From the NCBI GenBank assembly GCA_963702555.1, contig CAVPCW010000010.1, positions 248,001 through 312,000 on the forward strand: a DNA stretch of 64,000 bases, written 5' to 3'. The notes below the pieces were generated by a model. It worked only from the letters and a program-made list of their open reading frames with translations, ran no database searches and was not told the DNA's origin. How positions within the stretch are numbered: the first letter of the stretch is position 1; each line of letters begins with the position of its first letter. Shown here one piece after another: positions 35,554 through 43,813 of the stretch. The DNA is from CAMFLJ01 sp963702555. GTDB taxonomy: Bacteria; Actinomycetota; Acidimicrobiia; Acidimicrobiales; Acidimicrobilacustridaceae. Position numbers and translations under genes: made by a program.

Positions 35554-36729
35554 ATGGAGATCGGGTACACGACCGAACAAGAGGCCTTCCGCGACGAGCT
35601 GCGGGCCTACTACGACCAGCTCCTCGACGAGCAGACCGTCGAAGAGCTGGGCCAGTCCCACGGGGTCGGTGAGGCCACCAAGCGGGTCTGGAAGCAGATG
35701 TGCTCCGACGGCTGGGCCGGCGTCGGCTGGCCCAAGGAGTGGGGCGGTCAGGGCCGCAAGGCCATCGACCAGTTCGTGTTCTTCGACGAGTCGATGCGGG
35801 CCGGTGCGCCGGTGCCGATGCTCACGCTCAACACCGTGGGCCCGACGATCATGAACTACGGCACCGACTGGCAGAAGGAGTTCTTCGTCCCGAAGATCCT
35901 CGCCGGCGACATCCACTTCTGCATCGGCTACTCGGAGCCGCAGGCCGGCACCGACCTCGCCGCGCTGCAGTGCCGGGCCGTGCGCGACGGTGACGAGTAC
36001 GTCATCAACGGCCAGAAGATGTGGACCTCCCTCGCCGGTGGCGCCGACTACTGCTGGCTCGCGGTGCGCACCGATCCCGACGCCAAGAAGCACAAGGGCA
36101 TCTCGGTGATCATCGTCCCGATGGACACGCCCGGCATCACCATCCAGCCCCTCCACCTCATGGGCGAGCACGACATCAACGCCACGTTCTTCGACGACGT
36201 GCGGGTGCCGGCCAAGTTCCTGATCGGTGAGGAGAACGGCGGCTGGGGCCTCATCACCAACCAGCTCAACCACGAGCGCGTCACCCTCTGTGCCAGCGGC
36301 TCGACCGAGCGCCACCTCACCGACGTTCGCAAGTGGGCGCAGGACACCCTCCTGCCCGACGGCAGCCGCGTGATCGACCAGGAGTGGGTGCAGCAGAACC
36401 TCGCCCGGGTGCACGCCCGCCTCGAGTTCCTGAAGCTCGCCAACTGGAAGGTGGCGTGGTCGGCGGAGCAGGGCAGCCTGCACCCGGCCGACGCCTCCAC
36501 CGTGAAGGTCTTCGGCACCGAGTTCTACATGGAGTCCTACCGGCTCCTCATGGAGGTCCTCGGGCCGCGTGCGTACCTCAAGGGCGACTCGCCCGAGGCC
36601 ATCATGCGCAGCCGCCTCGAGATGGGCATCCGCAGCTCGATCATCCTCACCTTCGGTGGCGGCACGAACGAGCTGCAGCGTGACCTCATCGCCATGTTCG
36701 GCCTCGGGTTCCCCCGATCGGCCCGCTGA
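35554..36729 (+). CDS. fadE: acyl-CoA dehydrogenase, large subunit-like
   Basis: A 391-residue flavoenzyme that introduces an alpha-beta double bond in an acyl-CoA. It has HFCIGYSEPQAGTDLAALQ, INGQKMWTSLAGGADY, MGEHDINATFFDDVRVP and the C-terminal LTFGGGTNELQRDLIAMFGL. The long insertion with a helical HARLEFLKLANWKV segment is like the FadE proteins of steroid catabolism. It is followed after 47 bp by a shorter FadE, the usual arrangement of a heteromeric dehydrogenase. Confidence 0.88.
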   Translation: MEIGYTTEQEAFRDELRAYYDQLLDEQTVEELGQSHGVGEATKRVWKQMCSDGWAGVGWPKEWGGQGRKAIDQFVFFDESMRAGAPVPMLTLNTVGPTIMNYGTDWQKEFFVPKILAGDIHFCIGYSEPQAGTDLAALQCRAVRDGDEYVINGQKMWTSLAGGADYCWLAVRTDPDAKKHKGISVIIVPMDTPGITIQPLHLMGEHDINATFFDDVRVPAKFLIGEENGGWGLITNQLNHERVTLCASGSTERHLTDVRKWAQDTLLPDGSRVIDQEWVQQNLARVHARLEFLKLANWKVAWSAEQGSLHPADASTVKVFGTEFYMESYRLLMEVLGPRAYLKGDSPEAIMRSRLEMGIRSSIILTFGGGTNELQRDLIAMFGLGFPRSAR

Positions 36730-36776
36730 CCCGCCCGCGAGAACGACGAAGAACGACGAGAGAGAAGAACTGACGA

Positions 36777-37847
36777 ATGGATTTCTCCTTCACCTCCGAC
36801 CAGGAGGAGCTGCGGGGCCTGGCCAACCGCGTCCTCACCGACCGCTGCACCCAGGACCACCTCAAGGAGGTCGCCTTCGGCGACGGCTCCACCGGTGTCG
36901 ACCTGGAGCTGTGGCGTGAGCTCGCCGGCCTCGGCCTGGTGGGCATCGGCCTGCCCGAGTCCGCCGGCGGCGGTGGCATGGGCTTCTTCGAGGTCGCCAT
37001 CGTGCTCGAGGAGGTCGGCCGGGCCGTCGCCCCGATCCCGGCGCTTCCGGTGATGGCCATGGCCGGCCCGTTCCTCGCCCAGCACGCCCCCGACCAGCTC
37101 GAGGGGTTGGCCTCCGGTGACCGCATCGTCACCGTGGCCCTCCACGACCTCGTCGGCTCGGTGTCGTCGCCGTCGCTCGTCGCCTCCGGCGGTGCGCTCA
37201 CCGGCGTCAAGACCAACGTCCCGTTCGGCACCGTCGCCGACGCCTTCCTGGTGTCGGCCGTCGACGGCGTCTACCTCGTCGAGGCCGACGCCCCGGGCGT
37301 CACCGTCGAGCGCCAGGACACGGTCGACGACATCCCGGACGCGCTCGTCACCTTCGACGGTGCCGCCGCCACCTGCATCGCCGGCCCCGACGCCCTCGAG
37401 TCGCTCATCGACCACGGCCGCACCGGCCAGGCGATGCTCATGGCCGGCGTCACCGCCCGCGCCGTCGAGATCACCGCGGAGTACGTCAAGGAGCGTGAGC
37501 AGTTCGATCGCAAGATCGCCACGTTCCAGGCCGTCGCCCAGCGCGCCGCCGACGCCCGCATCGACAGCGAGGCCATCAAGCTCACCGGTTGGCAGGCCGC
37601 CATGCGAATCAACGACGGCCTCCCCGCCGGCGAGCACGCGGCGTCGGCCAAGTACTGGGCCGCCGAGGGCGGGCAGCGCGTCGTGCACGCCGCCACCCAC
37701 CTCCACGGTGGTGTCGGCGTCGACCGCGACTACCCGCTGCACCGCTACTACCTCTGGACCAAGAAGCAGGAGCTGTTCCTCGGTGGCGCCACCGAGAGCC
37801 TGCTGGCGCTGGGCAAGCGCCTCGCCGACGAGCCCGTCGGTTCCTGA
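36777..37847 (+). CDS. fadE: acyl-CoA dehydrogenase, small subunit-like
   Basis: A 356-residue acyl-CoA dehydrogenase. It starts MDFSFTSDQEELRGLANRVL, has the helix VKEREQFDRKIATFQAVAQRAAD and ends with the conserved HLHGGVGVDRDYPLHRYYLW region. The middle domain is short and the GGT loop is missing, so the FAD site is likely completed by the larger partner at 35554. A terminator-like hairpin follows at 37905. Confidence 0.87.
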   Translation: MDFSFTSDQEELRGLANRVLTDRCTQDHLKEVAFGDGSTGVDLELWRELAGLGLVGIGLPESAGGGGMGFFEVAIVLEEVGRAVAPIPALPVMAMAGPFLAQHAPDQLEGLASGDRIVTVALHDLVGSVSSPSLVASGGALTGVKTNVPFGTVADAFLVSAVDGVYLVEADAPGVTVERQDTVDDIPDALVTFDGAAATCIAGPDALESLIDHGRTGQAMLMAGVTARAVEITAEYVKEREQFDRKIATFQAVAQRAADARIDSEAIKLTGWQAAMRINDGLPAGEHAASAKYWAAEGGQRVVHAATHLHGGVGVDRDYPLHRYYLWTKKQELFLGGATESLLALGKRLADEPVGS

Positions 37848-37904
37848 CGGTCCGAGAAGGCCGATCGACCGTTCCGGGGGGACCGGTCGTGGGAGGGGGA
37901 GCGC

Positions 37905-37931
37905 GGGGCCGGGTGCACTGCACCCGGCCCC
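37905..37931 (+). terminator. terminator hairpin
   Basis: 13-bp arms (GGGGCCGGGTGCA and its exact complement) almost without a loop, 57 nt after the acyl-CoA dehydrogenase stop. It separates that gene from the P450. Confidence 0.65.
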
Positions 37932-37980
37932 TGCCGCGTCCGGGCCGGAGTGGCGCCCCTCGGGGCGCGCCGTCCACCCA

Positions 37981-38000
37981 AACGTTCGTTGGAGTAGGTT
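37981..38000 (+). promoter_or_regulatory. P450 promoter with AACGNNCGTT repeat
   Basis: AACGTTCGTT (37981-37990) is an AACG/CGTT inverted repeat. TAGGTT (37995-38000) is the -10, ending 7 nt before ATG 38008. The P450 gene at the end of the window has the same repeat at the same distance from its -10. Confidence 0.6.
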
Positions 38001-38007
38001 GCCCGTC

Positions 38008-39273
38008 ATGACGACGCCGACGGCCCCCGACTTCGACATCCTCGACCCCCACTTCTACGACGACCCGTGGGACGCCTACCGCTGGTTGCGCACCAACGAC
38101 CCCGTGCACTGGGACGAGCGCAACGGCCTGTGGGTGGTGTCGAAGCACGAGGACGTCGTGCACATCTCGCGCCACACCGAGCTCTACTCGTCGGCCCAGG
38201 GCGTGCGCCCGGTGCTCGACGTGCCGCTGTCGATCATCGCGATGGACGACCCCGAGCACACGCGGGTGCGCCGCCTCATCAACCGCGGCTTCACGCCGGC
38301 CCGGGTGCGCGAGCTCACCGGGCACATGAAGGAGCTGACGGCCGAGCTCATCGACGACATCGCCGATCGCGGCGAGATCGACTTCGTCGAGGACTTCGCC
38401 ATCCACCTTCCGCTCATCATCATCGCCGAGCTCATCGGTCTCGACCCCGAGCAGCGCCAGCAGCTCTACCGGTGGTCCGACGCCATGATGAACGGCGAGG
38501 GCCACACCGAGGCCGACGACCCCGCCCTCATCGCCGCGGCGACGGCCTTCGGTGAGTACTCGGCGCTGTGCACCGAGCTCATCGCCGAGCGCCGCGGCAA
38601 GCCGGTCACCGAGGACCTCATCTCCATCCTCACCAACGCCCACGACGAGGGGGTGCTCGTCACCGGCGTGAGCGCCCACGCAGCCACCGGCACCGATGGC
38701 GAGGCCGACGTCGAGGGCACGATGACCGACGACGAGCTGTTCATGTTCCTGTGCCTGCTCGTCGTCGCCGGCAACGAGACCACCCGCAACGCGCTCACCG
38801 GCGGGCTGCTCGCCTTCTCCCGGTTCCCGGCCGAGCGTGACCGCCTCATCGCCGAGCCGGTCCTCATCGACACCGCGGTGGAGGAGATCGTGCGCTACGT
38901 CTCGCCGGTGATCAGCTTCACCCGCACGATCACCGAGACCCACGAGTACAAGGGCCGCACCTTCGTCGAGGGCCAGAAGGTCCTGATGCTCTACCAGTCG
39001 GCCAACCGCGACGAGGACGTCTTCGACGCCCCCGACGAGTTCCGCATCGACCGCGACCCCAACCCCCACGTGGGCTTCGGCATCGGCACCCACTACTGCC
39101 TCGGGGCCAACCTCGCCCGGGCCGAGATCAACGTGGTGTTCGAGCAGCTCTTCCAGCGCCTCCACGACCTGCGGGTGCCCGACGGCGTCACCCCGCCCCG
39201 CGGCGAGAACACCCTGGTCATCGCGCTCCAGCACCTGCCCGCGGTCTTCACCCCCGAGAAGACCCTGGCGTGA
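38008..39273 (+). CDS. cytochrome P450
   Basis: A 421-residue soluble bacterial P450. The I-helix motif is VVAGNETTRN (Ala254-Gly255, Glu257, Thr258), the K-helix ExxR is EEIVR, and the heme loop is FGIGTHYCLG with Cys364 as the iron ligand. The opening DILDPHFYDDPWDAYRWLRTNDPVHWDE matches the CYP125/142/124-like group that hydroxylates terminal carbons of sterols and branched lipids; the exact family cannot be fixed here. The mRNA is probably leaderless. The second P450 at 63427 is a relative with the same N-terminal pattern. Confidence 0.9.
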   Translation: MTTPTAPDFDILDPHFYDDPWDAYRWLRTNDPVHWDERNGLWVVSKHEDVVHISRHTELYSSAQGVRPVLDVPLSIIAMDDPEHTRVRRLINRGFTPARVRELTGHMKELTAELIDDIADRGEIDFVEDFAIHLPLIIIAELIGLDPEQRQQLYRWSDAMMNGEGHTEADDPALIAAATAFGEYSALCTELIAERRGKPVTEDLISILTNAHDEGVLVTGVSAHAATGTDGEADVEGTMTDDELFMFLCLLVVAGNETTRNALTGGLLAFSRFPAERDRLIAEPVLIDTAVEEIVRYVSPVISFTRTITETHEYKGRTFVEGQKVLMLYQSANRDEDVFDAPDEFRIDRDPNPHVGFGIGTHYCLGANLARAEINVVFEQLFQRLHDLRVPDGVTPPRGENTLVIALQHLPAVFTPEKTLA

Positions 39274-39286
39274 CGGGGGCCGGGCG

Positions 39287-39862
39287 TTGACCTCCGTCGG
39301 CCGCTCGACGCGCGAGCGCATCCTCGACACCGCCTTCGCCCTCAGCACGGCGGAGAACTCGTCGGGCATCTCGATGCGCCAGCTCGCCGACGGCTGCGGG
39401 CTCAACGTCGCCACGATCTACCACCACTTCCCGTCGAAGGCCGATCTGCTGCGGGCCGTGCTCGAGGAGCGCGGTTACCCGCGCCGCATCGGGGAGGACG
39501 GGCCCCCGCCCGAGGTGGCGGCGGCGGCCACGCCGGCGGAGGCGGTGCGCCGCCTGTTGACCTGGCTCTGGGAGGGCACGCTGGCCGAGGAGGCGTCGTG
39601 GCGCCTCCTCATCGGCGAGGGCCTGCGGGGGGAGCCGGCGGCGCGCGAGGAGGCCGCCCAGCTCGTGGCCCTGCTCGAGCCGGCGCTGCAGGGATGGCTG
39701 CGGACAGTGGCCCCCGCCTTCGACGACCGGGCCCCCGCCCTCGCCGGGCTCATGCGCTCGGTGCTGCTCTCGCTCGCCCTCGAGCACCTCGCGCTCGGTC
39801 CCGACGACCGGCGGGCGGCGGCCCGGATCGACGAGCTGGTGGTGGCGCTCGGCCTCGAGTGA
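39287..39862 (+). CDS. TetR-family transcriptional regulator
   Basis: A 191-residue repressor. The N-terminal HTH is RERILDTAFALSTAENSS followed by SMRQLADGCGLNVATIYHHF and PSKADLLRAVLEERG, the canonical TetR_N pattern. The C-terminal ligand domain is Ala/Leu-rich and not conserved. The start appears to be TTG 39287, 13 bp after the P450 stop, so both are probably one transcript. It is a candidate for binding one of the palindromes in this window (AACGNNCGTT or TCTGACGNNNCGTCAGA); which one is not shown. Confidence 0.82.
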   Translation: MTSVGRSTRERILDTAFALSTAENSSGISMRQLADGCGLNVATIYHHFPSKADLLRAVLEERGYPRRIGEDGPPPEVAAAATPAEAVRRLLTWLWEGTLAEEASWRLLIGEGLRGEPAAREEAAQLVALLEPALQGWLRTVAPAFDDRAPALAGLMRSVLLSLALEHLALGPDDRRAAARIDELVVALGLE

Positions 39863-39961
39863 GCCCATCGGGCGATCCCACCCTCCGTGGCGAAACGCCC
39901 ACCCAGGCTCGACGCGCGAAGAAATTCCACCACGTGGCGCGACCGAGACCGGTGCCCTAGC

Positions 39962-39967
39962 TATTCT
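39962..39967 (+). promoter_or_regulatory. -10 element, leaderless start of response regulator
   Basis: TATTCT ends 7 nt before GTG 39975. The region upstream (39863-39961) shows no other signal. Confidence 0.5.
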
Positions 39968-39974
39968 CGGCGGC

Positions 39975-40622
39975 GTGAAGGTTCTGGTGGTCGACGACCA
40001 GCGCATGGTTGCCGACGGCCTCGTCCACGTGCTCTCCGCACAGCCGGGCATCGAGGCCGTCCGCTCGGCGCACAGCGTCGCCGAGACGCGAACCACCGTG
40101 ACTGCCTTCGCGCCCAACGTGGTCGTCGTCGACTGGGCCCTGCCCGACGGCGATGGCGTGTCGGTGGTCGAGGCCGTGCGCGCCACCTGCCCCGACGCCC
40201 GGGTGCTGGTGCTCGCCGATCTCTCCGATGCCGGGGCCGTCACCGCCGCCCTCTCGTCGGGCTGCGACGGGTTCGTCACCCGCGACCGTGGCCTGGACGA
40301 ACTGGTCGAGGCCGTCGCCGCCGTCGGGCGGGGCGAGGCCGTGCTGTCGCCGGCGGCCGCCTCGGTGCTGGCCCGAGACCACCGCGATCGCGACCGTGAC
40401 CGCGCCACCGTGCCGGTCCTCTCGGCCCGGGAGCTCCAGATCGTGGCCGGCCTGGCCCGGGGCCTCACCAACCGGGCCATCGCCGAGGAGCTCTACCTCA
40501 GCGTGCACACCGTGCGGAACCACATCCAGCGGATCTGTCGGCGCCTCGGGGCCAGCACCCGCCTTGAGGTCGTGGTCATCGCCGCCCGTGAGGGCCTCGT
40601 CGACCTCGCTGCCGGCGCCTGA
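39975..40622 (+). CDS. atypical NarL/LuxR-family response regulator
   Basis: A 215-residue regulator. The receiver domain starts MKVLVVDDQRMVADGL, with Asp53 in VVVVDWALPDGDG as the phosphorylation site and DD at 7-8. The usual Thr after beta-4 is Ala (VLVLADLSD) and the conserved Lys after beta-5 is Arg or absent (GFVTRDRG), so it may be switched in another way. The LuxR HTH is LSARELQIVAGLARGLTNRAIAEELYLSVHTVRNHIQ-like (about 149-185; given in outline). No histidine kinase is nearby. It lies next to the TasA/SipW cluster and may control it. Confidence 0.83.
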   Translation: MKVLVVDDQRMVADGLVHVLSAQPGIEAVRSAHSVAETRTTVTAFAPNVVVVDWALPDGDGVSVVEAVRATCPDARVLVLADLSDAGAVTAALSSGCDGFVTRDRGLDELVEAVAAVGRGEAVLSPAAASVLARDHRDRDRDRATVPVLSARELQIVAGLARGLTNRAIAEELYLSVHTVRNHIQRICRRLGASTRLEVVVIAAREGLVDLAAGA

Positions 40623-40633
40623 GCCGGACGCGG

Positions 40634-40659
40634 GTCGGCGGCCCCGTGGGGCCGCCGAC
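40634..40659. terminator. bidirectional terminator
   Basis: Perfect 12-bp stem (GTCGGCGGCCCC / GGGGCCGCCGAC) with a 2-nt loop, between the convergent response regulator and TasA-like genes. Confidence 0.7.
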
Positions 40660-40682
40660 GCTCGTGAACCGGTGGGCGGTGG

Positions 40683-41309
40683 CTACTTCGCCGTGGCGGC
40701 GCGCTGGGTGCCGGTGAAGGTGTAGTTGATCACCGAGGTCTGGCCCTGGAGCGTGTTGCCGGCGGCGCCGGGGAGGGTGACCGTCACGCGCAGGTTGTTG
40801 GCGGCCGAGGCGGTGAGGGTGAGGTTCGTCAGCGCCAGGTTGGTGCCGATCACCGGGGTGCTGGCGAGCACCGACGAGGTGGTGCCGCTGCAGGTGTAGG
40901 TGTACGGGATCGCCGACTCGGTCCAGGCCACCGAGCACTTGTCGATGGTCATCTGGAGACCGGTGACGGTGTCGGTGTTGAGCAGCGAGCTCGTGGTGGC
41001 GTTGGTCGTGAGGGTGACGCTGGCCAGGTCGATGGTGCCGGTGTTGGTGAGGGTCACGGCGCGCTGGATGGTGTCACCGGGGGCGATGTTGGTGGCCCCG
41101 ACCGTGAGGCGGTTGCCGGCGGCGTTGGTACCGATGCCGGCGAGGCTCACGGTGCCGGACGCGACCGACTGGCTGGCGTTGCTCGTGCCGGTGAAGGCCG
41201 CGAAGGCGGCGCCGCCGACGCCGGCTGCGGTGAGGGCGACGAGGCCGCCGGTGATGATGGCCTTCGTGCGTGTCGAGGTTCGTCGGGTGGGGGGGAGTGC
41301 GTGCTTCAT
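40683..41309 (-). CDS. TasA/camelysin-like exported protein 1 (SipW-type signal peptide)
   Basis: A 208-residue exported protein. The basic start (MKHALPPTRRTSTRTK) and hydrophobic segment lead to VGGAAFAAFTGTSNASQS, the pattern of SipW-dependent signal peptides, with cleavage expected near residue 38. The mature part is Thr/Asn/Ser-rich with beta repeats and one Cys pair (DKCSVAW and YTYTCSGTT). Related TasA and camelysin proteins form fibres on the cell surface. It is encoded downstream of the SipW-type peptidase fusion and is almost identical to the copy at 43814. Confidence 0.8.
   Translation of the reverse strand: MKHALPPTRRTSTRTKAIITGGLVALTAAGVGGAAFAAFTGTSNASQSVASGTVSLAGIGTNAAGNRLTVGATNIAPGDTIQRAVTLTNTGTIDLASVTLTTNATTSSLLNTDTVTGLQMTIDKCSVAWTESAIPYTYTCSGTTSSVLASTPVIGTNLALTNLTLTASAANNLRVTVTLPGAAGNTLQGQTSVINYTFTGTQRAATAK
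40821..41001. repeat. 181-bp exact repeat, copy 1
   Basis: Identical base for base to 43952-44132 within the paralogous TasA-like gene, while the flanking coding sequence differs at many positions. Confidence 0.85.
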
Positions 41310-41406
41310 CGGGGATTCGCCGTCCTTGGGTGGGTGGGCCCGGGGCGGGTGCACGTCCCGGGGTAGAGAAATCTTCGGCACTGCTACAAGTGGGGTGGAG
41401 CGGTTC

Positions 41407-41420
41407 GGTACGGCTGTACC
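41407..41420 (-). promoter_or_regulatory. shared palindrome upstream of TasA-like gene 1
   Basis: GGTACGGCTGTACC on the plus strand is an inverted repeat 98 bp before the start codon. The same motif is upstream of TasA-like gene 2. On the coding strand a TAG-rich -10 candidate follows after about 20 nt. The rest of the 200-bp gap (41310-41509) shows nothing else. Confidence 0.6.
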
Positions 41421-41509
41421 ACCGGGTGGACCCGTTCGGACATCACGTCCTCACCCTTCGTGGGACGAGGTCGGGCCAGGGTCACTGTGGGCAGTTTCGG
41501 GTGCGGGTG

Positions 41510-43777
41510 TCAGCTCAACTCGATGCGCCGGATGTCGGTGGAGCCGGCGTTGGTGGCCCGGTCCGAGACGAGGAGGTCCCCGTCGGAGAGGACGCTGAGC
41601 ATCGAGGGGGTGCGGATGGTCGCCCCCAACGCCGGGCCGTTGTCGCCCACCGCGCTGTTGGCGCCGGTGAAGCCGACCTGGGTGACGGTCGTGCCGACGA
41701 CCTGGCGGACGCAGCGCCGGCCGGTGTCGGCGACGTAGACGGTGCCGGCTCCGTCGACGGCGACGCCCTGGGGGGCCGACAGCGACACGGCGGTCGAGGT
41801 CGTGGTCGCGGTGCAGGCCGTGGTGGCTCCCCCTCCGGCGGCGACGCTGACCGTCGTGCCCGCGACCTTCCGGACGCAGTTGCGGCCGGTGTCGGCGATG
41901 TACACGTTGTTCGAGGCGTCGACGGCGACGCTGAGCGGACCGGACAGCGAGACGGCGGTGGCCGTCGTGGCGCCGCAGGCGGTCGTGCCTCCGCCGCCTG
42001 CGACGTGTGCGGTCGTGGTCGCCGTGAGGCGACGGACGCAGTTGCGGCCGGTGTCGGCCACGATGAGGGCACCGGAGGTGTCGATGGCGAGGCCGGACGG
42101 GCTCGAGAGCGAGAGCGCCGTGGGGGCGACGGCGGTGTTGCAGGTGGTGGTCGCCCCGCCACCGGCGAACCGGGTGACGTTGCCGGCCGGGTCGACCATC
42201 CGGATGCAGGCCGCCCCGGAGTCGGCGATGTAGACGTTGCCGGCCGCGTCGACGGCGACACCCCTGGGCGCGTTCATGCGCAGGGAGGCCACCGGGCCGG
42301 CGAACGTGCAGGCGCTCGCGGCGCCGGTGCCGCCGGCGAAGGTCGAGATCGTGCCGTTGGTCGCGATCACCCGGATGCGGTTGTTGGTGGAGTCGGCGAC
42401 GAAGACCCGGCCGTCGGGGGCCTCGAAGGACTGGAGGGGCACGTTGAGCGAGGCGGCGGTGGCGTTGCCTCCGTCGCCGGCGAAGGCCGCGGTGCCGTTG
42501 CCGGCGTAGGCGTTCACGGCCCGGCGACACGTGTTGGTGGGCATCTCGGGGGAGGCGGTCGAGGTCCAGGTGCCGTCGACGGCCTTCGTCGACAGGTACC
42601 GCACGGTGGTGAGGGGGGCCACCGGCGCGTACGCGACGGTCGTGGCGCCGGCCAGGGCGGTGGCTCCGACGCTGGTCGCGCCGCCCGAGGTGTTGGCCAC
42701 CAGGACCTGGGCGCTGTCGGTGGCGTTGGGGTTGGTCCAGGACACGGTCACGTTGGTGGCGCTGTCCCACGAGCAGCCGACCGAGGTCTTGGCCGGCACG
42801 GTGAGGGTCGAGAGGCTGTTGCCGGCGGCCGTGGTGGCCGTGAGCGCGGCGTTGGCGGTCCGGGCCGGGAGCCAGGCGACCGCACCGGCGAGCAGGACGA
42901 CGATCAGGAGGCTCGCCGTGCCCGCGGTGCTGACCCGCCGGACGCGCGGGTGAGGCCCGGCGGGGTTCGCCGGGCCGGTGTCGGAGTCGTTGTCGTCGTC
43001 GCCGGCCTGGGCCAGCAGTTCGACCAGGGGATCGAGCGACCGACGTCGGGCGGCCTCGACCGCTTCGGCCACCGTCGCGACCTCGTCCTCCGGCGTGGGG
43101 GCCGGGGCGGCGGCGCTCGGGTGGTGGAGGTGGGGGTGGTGGAGGTGGGGGTGGGGCAGGTGCGGGTGGGGGAGCGCGTGGACCATCCGGTCGAGGGCGG
43201 CGTCCCAGGTCCCGGTGGCCTCGCCGCGGCGGTTGGGGCGGCGCCACAGGTACGACAGGCCGAAGCCCAGGACCAACAGCGCGCCCAGGCCGGCCAGCAC
43301 GATGCGGGTGGTCGGCGCGGAGAGGGCGAGGAGGATCTTGCCGAGCAGGGGCACGGCCATGCGCACCCGGTGGAGGTGGGCGCCGTCGACCGACAGCCGC
43401 CACGGGTCGGGGCCGGCGTTGGCATCGCCCTTGGTGGTGAAGACCGGGCCGGTCTCGGTCTGCTCGATCTCGGCGACGCGGTGCACGGTCATCGTGCCGG
43501 TCGTCGGGGCGGCGAAGACGATGACGTCACCGACGGCGACGTCATCCACGGCGACGGGGTCGACGACGATGGCCGAGCCCTTGGGGATCGCCGGCTCCAT
43601 GGAGCCGGTGGGGACGGTCTGGACGGAGAGCCAGCCCGTGAACGTGCCCACCGAGAGCACGAGCACCCCGATGGCCGCGACCGCGAGAGCGAGGCCCGTC
43701 ACCCACCGCACCGCCGTGGCGGTGGGTGAGCGACGGGTGCCCTCGTGGGGCTCCTCGGCTCGTCGGGTCGTGGTCAT
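41510..43777 (-). CDS. SipW-type signal peptidase fused to an NHL-repeat beta-propeller
   Basis: A 755-residue membrane protein. TM1 is at about 24-50. The S26B signal-peptidase core has GSMEP (catalytic Ser59), TVHRV (His99, replacing Lys as in SipW/Sec11) and FTTKGDANAGPDPW (catalytic-Asp region). TM2 is at about 148-178, then a His/Pro-rich linker near 204-220 and TM3 at about 288-307. An Ig/FN3-like region (about 325-415) and about six NHL repeats (about 445-755, for example GVAVDAAGNVYIADSG) follow. Peptidase SipW normally ends after TM2, so the propeller is a fusion. The cluster implies it processes both TasA-like neighbours. ATG 43777 is preferred over a TTG three codons upstream. Confidence 0.85.
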   Translation of the reverse strand: MTTTRRAEEPHEGTRRSPTATAVRWVTGLALAVAAIGVLVLSVGTFTGWLSVQTVPTGSMEPAIPKGSAIVVDPVAVDDVAVGDVIVFAAPTTGTMTVHRVAEIEQTETGPVFTTKGDANAGPDPWRLSVDGAHLHRVRMAVPLLGKILLALSAPTTRIVLAGLGALLVLGFGLSYLWRRPNRRGEATGTWDAALDRMVHALPHPHLPHPHLHHPHLHHPSAAAPAPTPEDEVATVAEAVEAARRRSLDPLVELLAQAGDDDNDSDTGPANPAGPHPRVRRVSTAGTASLLIVVLLAGAVAWLPARTANAALTATTAAGNSLSTLTVPAKTSVGCSWDSATNVTVSWTNPNATDSAQVLVANTSGGATSVGATALAGATTVAYAPVAPLTTVRYLSTKAVDGTWTSTASPEMPTNTCRRAVNAYAGNGTAAFAGDGGNATAASLNVPLQSFEAPDGRVFVADSTNNRIRVIATNGTISTFAGGTGAASACTFAGPVASLRMNAPRGVAVDAAGNVYIADSGAACIRMVDPAGNVTRFAGGGATTTCNTAVAPTALSLSSPSGLAIDTSGALIVADTGRNCVRRLTATTTAHVAGGGGTTACGATTATAVSLSGPLSVAVDASNNVYIADTGRNCVRKVAGTTVSVAAGGGATTACTATTTSTAVSLSAPQGVAVDGAGTVYVADTGRRCVRQVVGTTVTQVGFTGANSAVGDNGPALGATIRTPSMLSVLSDGDLLVSDRATNAGSTDIRRIELS
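43119..43172. repeat. G-rich minisatellite encoding the His/Pro linker
   Basis: Repeated GGTGGTGGAGGTGGGG-type units on the plus strand (the template of the coding strand) encode HPHLPHPHLHHPHLHHP. Closely spaced G-runs could form a G-quadruplex, and the repeat is likely to change length. Confidence 0.75.
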
Positions 43778-43813
43778 CGGGGTCAACTCAGGAGTGCGTC
43801 AGGAGACGCTGGA

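Noticed and set aside
37844..37858. CTGACGGTCCGAG as a sixth site of the TCTGACG family
   Set aside because: Only the left arm and centre fit; the right arm is lost, and part of the match is the stop codon of the preceding gene.
37981..37990. AACGTTCGTT as a KstR cholesterol-regulator site
   Set aside because: The KstR motif is TNNAACNNGTTNNA. Here the arms are AACG/CGTT with a different centre, and the outer T and A are not in place. A link to sterol genes is plausible from context, but the motif itself does not show KstR.
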